This document shows, piece by piece, positions 8,667 to 17,396 of a stretch of 64,000 nt of DNA. This stretch comes from Streptomyces sp. NBC_00878 (lineage in GTDB: Bacteria > Actinomycetota > Actinomycetes > Streptomycetales > Streptomycetaceae): the NCBI RefSeq assembly GCF_026341515.1, contig NZ_JAPEOK010000001.1, positions 6,014,001 through 6,078,000 of the forward strand, written 5' to 3'. How positions within the stretch are numbered: position 1 is the first letter of the stretch; each line of letters opens with the position of its first letter. The notes under the pieces were generated by a model. That model ran no database searches. It was not told where the DNA came from and saw only the letters and a program-made list of their open reading frames with translations. Position numbers and translations under genes: made by a program.

Positions 8667-9048
8667 CGGACCCGTCCCGTCCTCCCGTGGACTCCCACTC
8701 CACGCCTACGGTGAAGTGCGCCTCGGCGGCGGTTCTGGCGAGCACCACACCTGCCTCGGCGGTCACCTTCACTCCGAACTCCAAAGTGATCCGGTCGGGC
8801 CGACGCGGCATCGCGCGCAGTGAGTCGACGACGTCCTGGACGGCCGGATGCACCCGGTCGACCGCGTCGCGCAGGGTGTCGGCGGCGCTTCCCACCGTCT
8901 CCGCCGTCTGCGCGGGCCGCGGTCGGCCGATGGGCTCGTACGCGTCGGCAGGCGCCCGCCGAGGGGCCGTCGGCGTGGCTGTCGGCGTGGCCGTCTCCAC
9001 ACGCAGCAGCGAGCCGTCGTCGAGTTCGATCGTGGTGATGGTTGCCAT
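8656..9048 (-). CDS. Trypsin-co-occurring domain (Trypco1/CU044_2847-like) protein
   Basis: 130-aa protein. It starts with a beta-strand-rich segment on the theme I-E-L-D-D-G-S and ends with the pattern ITLEFGVKVTAEAGVVLARTAAEAHFTVGVEW (split here as ITLEFGVKVTAEAGVV then LARTAAEAHFTVGVEW). That is typical of the small domain found next to trypsin-like peptidases in bacterial conflict operons. It overlaps the protease gene by 11 bp, indicating translational coupling. The likely role is a partner, substrate or regulator of the protease. The family assignment rests on sequence pattern plus context. Confidence 0.72.
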   Translation of the reverse strand: MATITTIELDDGSLLRVETATPTATPTAPRRAPADAYEPIGRPRPAQTAETVGSAADTLRDAVDRVHPAVQDVVDSLRAMPRRPDRITLEFGVKVTAEAGVVLARTAAEAHFTVGVEWESTGGRDGSDDV

Positions 9049-9515
9049 GAAGCCGTGAGCCTGCCTTGTGACGAGGAGCTGGATACGTCTTCTTGATCAA
9101 CGAGCCGCCTGCGGCGTGGAGTCGGGGATGCGCGGGGGTGCCCGGGGATGTTCGAGGGTGTCCGAGGGCGTCCGAAGTGGACAGCAGCCGATTTTTTGCG
9201 ATCAGTTCCGCGCGGCCCCGGCCCCGGCCCCGGTGCTCGGCCGGCCAGCCTGCCTGCCTGCCTGCCGACCGCGATAGCAGGAGACTCTATTCAAGCAATA
9301 AGAGCAGCCTGTCAAATTCGTAAGTGAATTCCATGAATTTTATGCCCGAGTGATTTAAGGATAATTTATTCACGTGAGGATGCATTGAGATTTCGGTAAG
9401 AGTGTCGATAACATCGTCAACAATCGTGGCGGGTGGGCGAGCGGGGCCCCAGCTGCGCGCTTCGGTCCTGCCCGCATGGCTGGACGCCCATTTCCAGGCT
9501 CAAAAGGAGCTGTTT
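9049..9515. other. AT-rich intergenic region with divergent promoters
   Basis: 467 bp between the divergent Trypco1 and DUF3500 genes. The stretch 9285-9400 is markedly AT-rich for this genome. It includes GATAAT (9360-9365) as a possible -10 for the rightward gene and GTGAAT/ATTCAC inverted arms. I see no supported gene; one short frame here lacks coding character. Confidence 0.5.
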
Positions 9516-10793
9516 GTGAGTAAAGAAAGAACCCGTCGAGTACGTGCACGGCGGACTCGGCGAGGCATAGCCGGTGCCGTCGCGGCAATTGCGCTGGTCG
9601 GTGGCGGGTTTGTCGCGGCAAATGCTTCGACTGACGTACCGACAGGTAAATCGGCCGCGGGTGTCAAGCGCCCGGTCGACAAGCACGCCACCGGCACCAA
9701 GGCCGTGGTCAGCGCCGCCAACGCGTTCCTGAACACGCTGGACGCCGACCAGCAGGCGGAGGTGCTGCTCGACTTCTCCGAGGCGAACGCGACGGCGTGG
9801 TCGAACCTGCCGTGCGGGTCGACCTGTCGGCCCGGGATCCAGCTCGGCTCCCTGACCGACACTCAACTGGCCGCCGCCATGAAGGTGTTGAAGGCGGCCA
9901 TGGGGACCGGCAAGGGCACCGGGTACGACCAGATCGCGCAGATCCTTGAGGCCGACGACGTGCTCAACGCGGAGCAGGGCTCCAGCTCCGGAGCACCGGC
10001 CCCGTCGCCCACGGACGGCGCGTCGAGCACACCCTCGGCAGACCCGACCGTCTCGGCCGACCCGAGCTCGTCGGCCACCGGCGTCCCGACGGGTACCCCG
10101 CCGTCCGGCGGTCCCGGTGGCGGCGGTGGCATGGGCGGCTACGGCAGCGGTGTCTACTTCATGGCCTTCCTGGGCACCCCCTCGGCGGACGGCACCTGGC
10201 AGCTGCACTTCGGCGGCCACCACCTCGCCGCGAACCTCACCTACAAGAAGGGCAAGGTGGCAGGCGCCAGCCCGTACTTCGTCGGTGTCGAGCCGACCAC
10301 CTGGACCGCGGACGACGGCACCACGTACACGCCCCTCAAGGCCCAGCGCGACGGCCTGCTCGCGCTGACCGGCAGCCTGAGCACGGCACAGCTGGCCAAG
10401 GCCAAGCTGTCCACGTCGTACAGCGATGTACTCGTCGGCCCGGGCGAGGACGGCCAGTTCCCGGAGACCAAGGAAGGCATTCCGGTCAGCTCGCTGTCGG
10501 CCAAGCAGAAGCAGCTGGTCCTGAAGGCGATCCACCCCTGGGTCGCCAACGTGGACGACGCCACCGCCAAGCAGCTCATGAAGACGTACGAGCGTGAGCT
10601 GAACCAGACCTACGTGAGCTACTCCGGCGGCACCGGCCTGGACGCCCAGGGCGACTACGTGCGCATCGACGGCCCCGGCGTGTGGATCGAGTTCGTCTGC
10701 CAGAGCGGCCTCGTCTACCGGGACCAGATCCACTACCACACCGTGTACCGGGACCACACCCGCGACTACGGAAGCGAGTTCACGTTCTCATGA
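9516..10793 (+). CDS. Secreted DUF3500 domain protein
   Basis: 425 aa. A basic Tat/Sec-like leader (RTRRVRARRTRRG), a hydrophobic stretch (IAGAVAAIALVGGGFVAA) and an ANA cleavage region mark it as exported. The mature part matches DUF3500: FLNTLDADQQAEVLLDF, later WQLHFGGHHLAANL with a His pair, and SDVLVGPG. A Ser/Pro/Thr/Gly-rich insert sits near the middle. GTG 9516 is chosen because AAAAGGAG lies 6-10 nt upstream and the signal peptide begins there. The biochemical role is unknown; the HHLA pair could bind metal (inference). The stop overlaps the start of the HupE/UreJ-like gene (ATGA), so the two are coupled. Confidence 0.85.
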   Translation: MSKERTRRVRARRTRRGIAGAVAAIALVGGGFVAANASTDVPTGKSAAGVKRPVDKHATGTKAVVSAANAFLNTLDADQQAEVLLDFSEANATAWSNLPCGSTCRPGIQLGSLTDTQLAAAMKVLKAAMGTGKGTGYDQIAQILEADDVLNAEQGSSSGAPAPSPTDGASSTPSADPTVSADPSSSATGVPTGTPPSGGPGGGGGMGGYGSGVYFMAFLGTPSADGTWQLHFGGHHLAANLTYKKGKVAGASPYFVGVEPTTWTADDGTTYTPLKAQRDGLLALTGSLSTAQLAKAKLSTSYSDVLVGPGEDGQFPETKEGIPVSSLSAKQKQLVLKAIHPWVANVDDATAKQLMKTYERELNQTYVSYSGGTGLDAQGDYVRIDGPGVWIEFVCQSGLVYRDQIHYHTVYRDHTRDYGSEFTFS

Positions 10794-12247
10794 CCCGACC
10801 GCGGAACTGGCTGACCACAGCACTTCGCCTGGTGGCCGGGATCGCGATCGCGGTACCGGCGGCGCTCCTGCTCGGGGCGTCGCCGGCCGCCGCGCACCCG
10901 ATGCCGCATTCAGTGGTGCAGCTCGATGTCTCCAAGGCATCGGTCACCGCGCGGCTGGAACTGCCGGCCGCCGACTTCTCCACCGCCAGCGGAATCGACG
11001 TGACCAGCATCGAACCGGCCGCCCTGCCCGCCAAGGCCGCCGCCATCCGCACCTACCTCGGCAAGCACATCCGTCCGACCACCCTCAAGGGCGAGGCATG
11101 GCAGGTCAGCATCGGCGCGCTGAGCCTCAGCAGCACCGAGCAGACCTCCACCGGCCCGTACCGAGAGCTGATCGCCAAGGCCGTCCTCACCCCGCCGGCC
11201 GGCGCCGACGTACGGCACTTCACCCTCGACTACGACGTGATCGTCCACCAGGTCGTCACCCACGTGGCGCTGGTGTCCGTACGGCAGGACTGGGCCGCCG
11301 GTCAGGTCGGTGAGGGGAGTGCCACCCAGGTCGGTACGGTCCGTCTCGACGTCCGGCACATGACCGTCCCGCCACTGACCGTCGACCTCGGCGACGGCAG
11401 CACCTGGCACGGCTTCCTCGCCATGGTCGAACTCGGCGGCGACCACATCCTCACCGGCACCGACCACCTGTTGTTCCTGCTCATCCTGCTGCTGCCCGCA
11501 CCCCTGCTCGCCACCGGGGGACGCTGGCAGGGGCTGGTCGGTGCCCGCGCCGCGCTCGGGCGGATCGGCCGCATCACGCTCGCCTTCACCGTCGGGCACT
11601 CCGCCGCGCTGGCCGCCACCGCCCTCGGCCGCCTGGAGCTCCCCGGCCGGCCGGTCGAGGCGTTCATCGCCGCCAGCATCCTCGTCGGTGCCGTACACGC
11701 CATCCGCCCGCTGTTCCCGGGCCGGGAAGCGGTCGTGGCCGGTGTCTTCGGCCTCGGCCACGGCATGGCGTTCTCGTTCGTGCTCGCCGAGATGCAACTG
11801 TCCACCGGACAGCTCGTGTTCAGTCTCCTCGGCTTCAACCTGGGCATCGAGCTGGTCCAGCTCCTGCTGGTCTGCCTCGCCCTGCCCTCGCTGCTCGTGA
11901 TCGCGCGGATGCGGGGGCGGGTGCAGCCCACGCTGCGGGTGGGCGGCGCGCTGCTCACCGGCACGGCGGCTCTCGGCTGGCTGGCCGACCGGCTCGGCGC
12001 GCCCAACCCGGTCGCCCGGGCGGCCGACAGCGCCGGATCCCACACCACCCTGATGCTGGCCACCCTCGCGCTGGCCGCGATCGCCGCCGCCGGCTGGACA
12101 CTGGCCACCCGCCGACGCGCGTTGTCCGAAGCGGGCGAGGGCGGCCGCCTCCGGCCAGGGGCAGGGGCAGGGCCAGGGCCAGGGGCAGGGGCAGGGGCAG
12201 GGGCAGGGGCTTTCGGGTCTTCGGCTCTACCGGACACCAGGCAGTGA
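10790..12247 (+). CDS. HupE/UreJ-family membrane protein
   Basis: 485 aa. An N-terminal signal segment ends PAAAHPMPHS, with His directly after the predicted cleavage site. An extracytoplasmic beta-rich domain of about 180 aa follows, then a polytopic domain with the family's His motifs: GGDHILTGTDHLLFLL, FTVGHSAAL and GLGHGMAF. HupE/UreJ relatives are thought to move or sense Ni or other metals. The substrate here is not known. The C-terminal tail is a (GA)n low-complexity run. The start is the ATG overlapping the DUF3500 stop; an upstream extension would overlap the DUF3500 gene by 110 bp. The pair probably works as an exported metal-handling unit (inference). Confidence 0.85.
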   Translation: MTRPRNWLTTALRLVAGIAIAVPAALLLGASPAAAHPMPHSVVQLDVSKASVTARLELPAADFSTASGIDVTSIEPAALPAKAAAIRTYLGKHIRPTTLKGEAWQVSIGALSLSSTEQTSTGPYRELIAKAVLTPPAGADVRHFTLDYDVIVHQVVTHVALVSVRQDWAAGQVGEGSATQVGTVRLDVRHMTVPPLTVDLGDGSTWHGFLAMVELGGDHILTGTDHLLFLLILLLPAPLLATGGRWQGLVGARAALGRIGRITLAFTVGHSAALAATALGRLELPGRPVEAFIAASILVGAVHAIRPLFPGREAVVAGVFGLGHGMAFSFVLAEMQLSTGQLVFSLLGFNLGIELVQLLLVCLALPSLLVIARMRGRVQPTLRVGGALLTGTAALGWLADRLGAPNPVARAADSAGSHTTLMLATLALAAIAAAGWTLATRRRALSEAGEGGRLRPGAGAGPGPGAGAGAGAGAFGSSALPDTRQ

Positions 12248-12314
12248 AAGTCTCTAGAGTGCATGATCGTCAGGCAGTGTGTGCAACGCACTGCGGAGGG
12301 TCGAGGGGGCTGTT

Positions 12315-14369
12315 GTGAGGGTCGAACTTCCGCCGGAGCCGGTGCACTTCGTCAACCGCGACGATGAACGGGAACGCGCGTTGCGCGCGGTGACGGAATG
12401 GCAGAGCCGTTCCCGCCCGCTGGTCCTGTCGCTGAGCGGGCCGGGCGGCCTGGGGAAGACGGAACTGGCCGGCCTGATCGCCCGTACGCTGCTCGACCGT
12501 TACCCCTTCACCGATGGTGTGCTGTCCGTCGACCTCGACGACTTCCGGGCGGACGGCGTGCTGGACCCCGGTGATGTGCTCTCCCGGTTGCTCGACTCGC
12601 TCGATGTGACGCCGGATCGGGTTCAGGCCCAGTACGCGGCCCGCTGCAAGCAGTACTGGACGAAGACGGCCGCCGCGAAACTGGTCCTCCTGCTGGACAA
12701 CGCGCGCTACGCCTCGGAGGTCGTACCCCTGCTGCCGGCGTCGGGCGACAGCGTGGTGATCGTCACGAGTCACGGTCCGCTCCACGACCTCGAAGCCGGA
12801 GCCGCGGTGGATCTGGCGCTGCCGCCGCTGGAGGAGCGGGCGGCAGCGGAGCTGCTGGAGCTGATCGTCCGTGACCACCGGCTGGCCGCCGACCCGGAGG
12901 CGGCGCGGGCGGTGGTCCGGCTGTGCGACGGCCTCCCCGCGGCGCTGCACGTGGCGGGCCGGTGGGTTCGCACGCACCGGCTACGTCCGCTCTCCCGTCT
13001 GCTCGCCGATCTCCAGGCCGAGTTGGAGGAGAAGGGCGTGTCCGGCGTCGAGCACGTCTGGGACACGGTCTACGCCGATCTGTCCCGCCCGGCGGCCCTG
13101 CTCTACCGGCTGCTTCCGCACCATCCCGGCGAGACGTTCACGCTCCATTCCGCCACCGCGTTGTCGGGGCTGGGACCGGAGACCTGCCAGGACGCCCTGG
13201 AGGAGCTGGACCGGGCCGGGTTACTGGACCTGCGGCTGCTGTCGCTGACGGAGGCCGGCCAGATGAGGCTGCCGGGGCCGCTGCGGGGGCACGCTCTGCG
13301 CCGGTCCCGCCGGGAGGCGGCGGAGGCGCCGGAGAGTGAGCGGGGGGAGGTTGCCGAGGCGCAGGTCAGGCTGGTGCGTTGGTTCGTACGGCAGGCTCAG
13401 TTGGCCGACCGGTTCGCCGCGGGGCGGCGGTTGACCGTCGTGGATCTTTTCGACGCCGTTCCCGGTGTGCCGGACGTTCCGCTGGAGGATCCGGAAGCGG
13501 TCGAGTACGCGGACGACGACCAGGCCCGGGCCGAGCGGGCCGAACGCGGTGAGCGCGCGGCCCGCTGGCTGGACGAGGAACGTCATGTGCTGTTCGCGTG
13601 CTCGCGCCTGGCTCACGGCCGTGGACTGGACACCGAGGTCGTGGCCCTGTCCGAGCCCGTGTGGACGCATGCCCTGGACCATCCCCACCAGTCCGAGGTG
13701 ACCGAGGTCTTCCGGCGCGCCGTCGACTCGGCGGTCCGGCACGGTGGGAACGCGGGGTGGCTGGTCCGCACGCGCTGCCAACTGGCCAGGCCGCTCTGGG
13801 AGTCGGGAGAACTGAGCGAGGCAGCGGTCCAGCTGGACCGCGCGATGTCCGCCCGTGAACTGCTGGGGGACTCCGAACGCGACCGCAAGCTCGCCGCGTC
13901 GGCCGTCGAGCACCGCGGCATGCTCAAGGGCGCACGGGGTGAGTGGAGCGCCGCTCTGGCCGACTTCGCCGCCTCCCGCGACATGCACCGGGCGATCCCC
14001 AACCCGTACGGCGAACTGCTCCAGACGTATCGGCTGGGCGAGGCGAGCGCCGAGGTGGGCGACCTTGAGGCAGCGCAACAGCTGTTGTCCGAGGCGTACA
14101 CCGGGTTCGTGGCGAAGAACCGCGAGAGGCTGATCGGACGCTCGGCGTTCGCCCTCGCCGGTGTCCTGCACCGCCTCGGCCGGACGGACGAGGCCCGCGA
14201 GCTGTACGAGCAGTCACTCGGGCGTGCCGACAGGCGCCGGTCAGGCTTCGATCTGGCACGCGTCCACGACGCGCTCGCCGAACTCGACGCAGCCGAAGGG
14301 AACTTGGCGGAGGCCGAGGAGCATCGCACGGCGGCCCAGTCCGTCCGGCGACGCAACGGCCTTGTCTAG
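12315..14369 (+). CDS. NB-ARC NTPase with TPR-like C-terminus
   Basis: 684 aa. P-loop GPGGLGKTE is at about residues 45-53, Walker B is LVLLLDNARYA, and VVIVTSH matches the NB-ARC RNBS region. The C-terminal half is helical with TPR-like repeats (LGEASAEVGDLEAAQQLL and similar). There is no N-terminal DNA-binding or effector domain, unlike SARP or AfsR proteins. It could be a signalling STAND ATPase or a regulator acting through a partner. GTG 12315 is preferred because GAGGGGG lies 5 nt upstream. A TTA codon at 13221-13223 (codon 303) makes it a candidate bldA-dependent gene. It converges with the glycosyltransferase-like gene 38 bp away. Confidence 0.8.
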   Translation: MRVELPPEPVHFVNRDDERERALRAVTEWQSRSRPLVLSLSGPGGLGKTELAGLIARTLLDRYPFTDGVLSVDLDDFRADGVLDPGDVLSRLLDSLDVTPDRVQAQYAARCKQYWTKTAAAKLVLLLDNARYASEVVPLLPASGDSVVIVTSHGPLHDLEAGAAVDLALPPLEERAAAELLELIVRDHRLAADPEAARAVVRLCDGLPAALHVAGRWVRTHRLRPLSRLLADLQAELEEKGVSGVEHVWDTVYADLSRPAALLYRLLPHHPGETFTLHSATALSGLGPETCQDALEELDRAGLLDLRLLSLTEAGQMRLPGPLRGHALRRSRREAAEAPESERGEVAEAQVRLVRWFVRQAQLADRFAAGRRLTVVDLFDAVPGVPDVPLEDPEAVEYADDDQARAERAERGERAARWLDEERHVLFACSRLAHGRGLDTEVVALSEPVWTHALDHPHQSEVTEVFRRAVDSAVRHGGNAGWLVRTRCQLARPLWESGELSEAAVQLDRAMSARELLGDSERDRKLAASAVEHRGMLKGARGEWSAALADFAASRDMHRAIPNPYGELLQTYRLGEASAEVGDLEAAQQLLSEAYTGFVAKNRERLIGRSAFALAGVLHRLGRTDEARELYEQSLGRADRRRSGFDLARVHDALAELDAAEGNLAEAEEHRTAAQSVRRRNGLV

Positions 14370-14390
14370 AGCTGATCTGCCGGACTGGCC

Positions 14391-14424
14391 CTATATCGCC
14401 TGCGTCGCTATATCGCCTGCGTCG
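14391..14424. repeat. 17-bp tandem duplication over the stop of the GT-B-like gene
   Basis: Two perfect copies of CTATATCGCCTGCGTCG lie end to end. The TAG stop of the leftward gene (14408-14410) is at the junction. It is AT-richer than its surroundings. Confidence 0.8.
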
Positions 14425-16117
14425 CTTCGTTGTCCGTGGCCGGGCGCAGTGTGATGGGGAAAGTCCGCTCTCCGACCAGGCAGTTCACCACGATGCCGCC
14501 GTCCGGGGTGCTGCTGTCCTGGGTGCCGCCGTCCTGGGTGCTGCTGTCCGGGGTGCTGCGGTCCGGGGCGGGCCGCGGGGAGATCAGCCAGGCGTGCGCG
14601 GCCGACAGTGCGATGGCCGGGTCGATCCGTACGACCCGGTCACCTCCTTCGGAGCGTGGTTCGGCCTGGACGGCGTACGTCCGCTCATGGCCTCGGACTC
14701 TGAGCAGGCACCCGCCGGACGGCAGCAGGGCCGCGGCCGAACGGCAGCCCGGGTAGGCGGACAGGGCGTGCCGAGTCCATCCGTCGGCGGTCCAGGCCAG
14801 GTCCACGGGGGCGGCGGACGCCGGGAGCGGGCGACGGTACAACAGGCCTGCGGAACGGGTGAGTTGTTCGCTCGCCGCGCCGTACTCCACGGCCAGGTGG
14901 TGGCCGGGCGGTCCGGTGCCGGCCGGGTGCCGGGTGATCCGGACGTCGGCCGCGGTGGTCTCCACGTGGACGTCGAACGCGGTGGGGACACGCGTGGCGG
15001 GCGTGGACGCGGGCGGGGGTAGCAGGCGCGGTGTGGCGTCGTGGGCGGGTGGCGCCAGGCCGAGCAGGGCGTAGGCCTCGGTGCGTAGGCGGTTCACGGC
15101 GTCACCGGGGGGTGCGAACGCGGCCTCGGCGGCCGCGTGTCCGGGACCCGGCCGGTACGCCCGCAGTGCGTCGGCGACGTCCTCGGCGCGTTCCAACTGC
15201 GGTATGCGGCCGAGGAGTACGCCCATCGGGCTGCCGGGGATCAGTTCGCCGCCGCCTCGGTGGACGCTCACGACGGGGCGGTCCTGGGCGGCGCAGTAGT
15301 ACAGGGCCGTTGATCCGTGATCGGTGACCAGGGCATCGGCGGCTATCAGGACGGAGGCCCACTCCTCGTGCGGATCCGGCAGGATCATCCCCGAGCCGAG
15401 GGCAGGCGCCAAGCGCTCCTTCAGCTCGTACGTACCGAACAGGCTGCGCTCATTGGGGTGGACCACCAGCGCCAACTGGTACTCGTCGTAGGGCAGTTGG
15501 GCCGCGAGGCGGGCGGGCAGTCCGGGGTGTCGTCGGAGGAGGGACTCGGGTCCCCAGGTGGAGACCAGGACCAGCAGCGTGCGGGCCCCGGTGCCCAACG
15601 CCGCCCGGTAGCCGTCGCGTAGGGGCGACGAGGCGAGGACGCGTTCCAGGGTGAGGTCGCCGATCACCTTCGCCTGCCGGGCGGCCCGCGGATTCGTGGC
15701 GGCCAGCCTGGCGACCTGATCGGGGTGGGCCAAGGCGTGCAGCGCTATCGGAGCGTCGTCGTCGTGGGTTCGTCGCAGATATGCCGAGTCGAGTCCGGAT
15801 GCCGAGTCGGCCGAACCCTCGCCGGGGATCGACTTGTTGAATCCGGCGCCGTGCGGCAGGAGGACGTGCGGGCCGCGCAGCAGCCTCAGGTCGCCCTTCG
15901 GGCTCGCGGCCACGACGAGGTCGTACGTGCGACCGCATGCCTCGCTCCACGGCACCGTGCGGCCCCCGAGGGTGTCGATCGCGGCGAGGGTGTCGGCTTC
16001 GAAGTCGGAGCCGGGGACGAGAGTGAACAGGCGGGTGATCCGGTCGTCACCGGAGAATATGGGGAGCACGTCGAGCAGGCGATACAGAGCCACCGCCGAC
16101 CGAGCCGCAAACAGCAC
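14408..16117 (-). CDS. GT-B-like glycosyl/glycerophosphotransferase-type protein (family often mislabelled 'translation initiation factor 2')
   Basis: 569 aa. The second half of the catalytic fold contains LIAADALVTDHGSTALYYCA followed by RPVVSVHRG. This resembles the nucleotide-binding half of CDP-glycerol glycerophosphotransferases and UDP-GlcNAc epimerase-like GT-B enzymes. An N-terminal DDRITRLFTLVPGSDF block and a PHGAGFNKS loop are also seen. The C-terminal 150 residues are a beta-rich extra domain with a Ser/Thr/Asp/Gly repeat. Its substrate is unknown. GTG 16117 is the first usable start. No ribosome binding site is visible because the leader consists of a 7-bp tandem repeat, whose copy number decides whether an upstream ATG (16304) is in frame. 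Confidence 0.65.
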   Translation of the reverse strand: MLFAARSAVALYRLLDVLPIFSGDDRITRLFTLVPGSDFEADTLAAIDTLGGRTVPWSEACGRTYDLVVAASPKGDLRLLRGPHVLLPHGAGFNKSIPGEGSADSASGLDSAYLRRTHDDDAPIALHALAHPDQVARLAATNPRAARQAKVIGDLTLERVLASSPLRDGYRAALGTGARTLLVLVSTWGPESLLRRHPGLPARLAAQLPYDEYQLALVVHPNERSLFGTYELKERLAPALGSGMILPDPHEEWASVLIAADALVTDHGSTALYYCAAQDRPVVSVHRGGGELIPGSPMGVLLGRIPQLERAEDVADALRAYRPGPGHAAAEAAFAPPGDAVNRLRTEAYALLGLAPPAHDATPRLLPPPASTPATRVPTAFDVHVETTAADVRITRHPAGTGPPGHHLAVEYGAASEQLTRSAGLLYRRPLPASAAPVDLAWTADGWTRHALSAYPGCRSAAALLPSGGCLLRVRGHERTYAVQAEPRSEGGDRVVRIDPAIALSAAHAWLISPRPAPDRSTPDSSTQDGGTQDSSTPDGGIVVNCLVGERTFPITLRPATDNEATQAI

Positions 16118-16121
16118 CGCT

Positions 16122-16219
16122 CGCCCGTCGCCCGTCGCCCGTCGCCCGTCGCCCGTCGCCCGTCGCCCGTCGCCCGTCGCCCGTCGCCCGTCGCCCGTCG
16201 CCCGTCGCCCGTCGCCCGA
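16122..16219. repeat. 7-bp tandem repeat (CGCCCGT)13 directly upstream of a start codon
   Basis: Thirteen perfect CGCCCGT heptamers (16122-16212) plus a near-copy, ending 4 nt before the GTG start of the leftward GT-B-like gene. The repeat is open in all three frames on the minus strand. An ATG at 16304 reads through it, but is one base out of frame with the gene at the present copy number. Confidence 0.9.
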
Positions 16220-16410
16220 AAGTATCCAGTCTACTGGGGGCCGGCGGGCGGATATGGCTGTTTCCGCAGGTCGGGGCAGGTTCCTTCGCGTCGTCGGGCG
16301 ACATGATCCGATCCTATCGCGCGCTGTTCGACGGTCGCCGAGAGTGATCCATGCCGCACATTCGGCAAGGGTGGTGTGGCATGCCGCGGCTCATCGCGAG
16401 GATGGGAGTC

Positions 16411-16902
16411 ATGAGTGACTGGGGAATCGCACTGATCGCCGCGGGTTCGGCGGTCGCGGGCAGCGTCGTCACCGGCTGGTACGCCCGCAGTGCGGGCATC
16501 CGGCAGGCCGTCGCGGCACGTCACGCGGGCGACCGTCAGGCGGACGCGATGCGCGAACAGGCGGACGCGCTGCTCGAATCGGTTCGCATGACGCTGCGTG
16601 CCGAGTCCGGCCACCGTGAGTTCGCCCTCCGCCGCCAGACCTACGCGGAGTTCCTCGGAGCCGCCGAGGCCAGGATCCTCACCGAACGGAATGGCCGGGG
16701 TCAGGCCGATGACGACGTTGTGCTGCAACGTGCCCTGGGCGGAGTGCTCCTGGAGGGCCCGCCGGAAGCCGCCGCCGCGGCGGAGCACCTCGTCGACTGC
16801 CTGAGACGCCGTGTGACGCACGACGAACTCAAGCACGCGAAACTGGCCTTCGTCTCGGTGGCGCAGGAGTGCTGCCGGTCCCGGAGCCCTGAAGGGCACT
16901 GA
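16411..16902 (+). CDS. Small membrane-anchored protein of unknown function
   Basis: 163 aa. One N-terminal transmembrane helix (IALIAAGSAVAGSVVTGWYA) is followed by a cytoplasmic helical domain rich in Arg, Gln and Ala (RQADAMREQADALLESVRM), probably coiled coil. I do not recognise the family; such proteins are common and uncharacterised in Streptomyces. ATG 16411 is chosen because GAGGATGGGAG lies just upstream. It stands alone between the GT-B-like gene and the Mrr-like nuclease. Confidence 0.6.
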   Translation: MSDWGIALIAAGSAVAGSVVTGWYARSAGIRQAVAARHAGDRQADAMREQADALLESVRMTLRAESGHREFALRRQTYAEFLGAAEARILTERNGRGQADDDVVLQRALGGVLLEGPPEAAAAAEHLVDCLRRRVTHDELKHAKLAFVSVAQECCRSRSPEGH

Positions 16903-17396
16903 GCGCCCGAGCCGCCGACCGCACATTAGTCAGTGTGACGTCGCCGTCTGCCGACGCGCTTCTCGGCCGACTTCGGGCATCTCCTTGGGAGGGAGGGGCG
17001 GATCACCGTATGGGTCCGTATGAGTCCGCACGGATTCGCGCACCCTGGTTGGGAGCCCGACACATGGAACGTGTGGGTCGTGGGGGCATGCGGCGGGCGG
17101 AGCGCGGTTGACGTGACATGTCGCTGTTCGGGCGGGCGATCCTGTTCTGTGGGATGAGTGGCGGAATGCTGTCCATGAGCCCTCGCCGGCGTCGTACCGC
17201 TGGAGCGGAGGGGTGTTCGGCGTGGCCCGAAAGGGCTCTCGTCCGTGTCGAGGAGGAAAGCCTGACTTAGTGTCAAAGGTGCCTGCGCGTAAGCCTGTTG
17301 TGCGGTCGGAGTGGCCGTGGGCGGGAGCGCCGAGGGGGATACGGTGCCTTGGACCGATCCGTGCGTGAGGAATGACGGTGCGCGAGTCCGGGGGCA
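16903..17396. other. Intergenic region without a supported gene
   Basis: About 490 bp. Leftward open frames exist but their composition looks like shadow, with no ribosome binding site and no recognisable domain. I see no repeat or RNA gene here. Confidence 0.4.

Noticed and set aside
9068..9277. Short rightward frame after the Trypco1 gene
   Set aside because: Arg/Pro/Cys-rich composition with no domain and poor start context; treated as intergenic.
16047..16304. 85-residue protein reading through the 7-bp repeat as a separate gene
   Set aside because: It consists mostly of repeat-encoded residues and has no family. It is only of interest as a possible alternative N-terminus.
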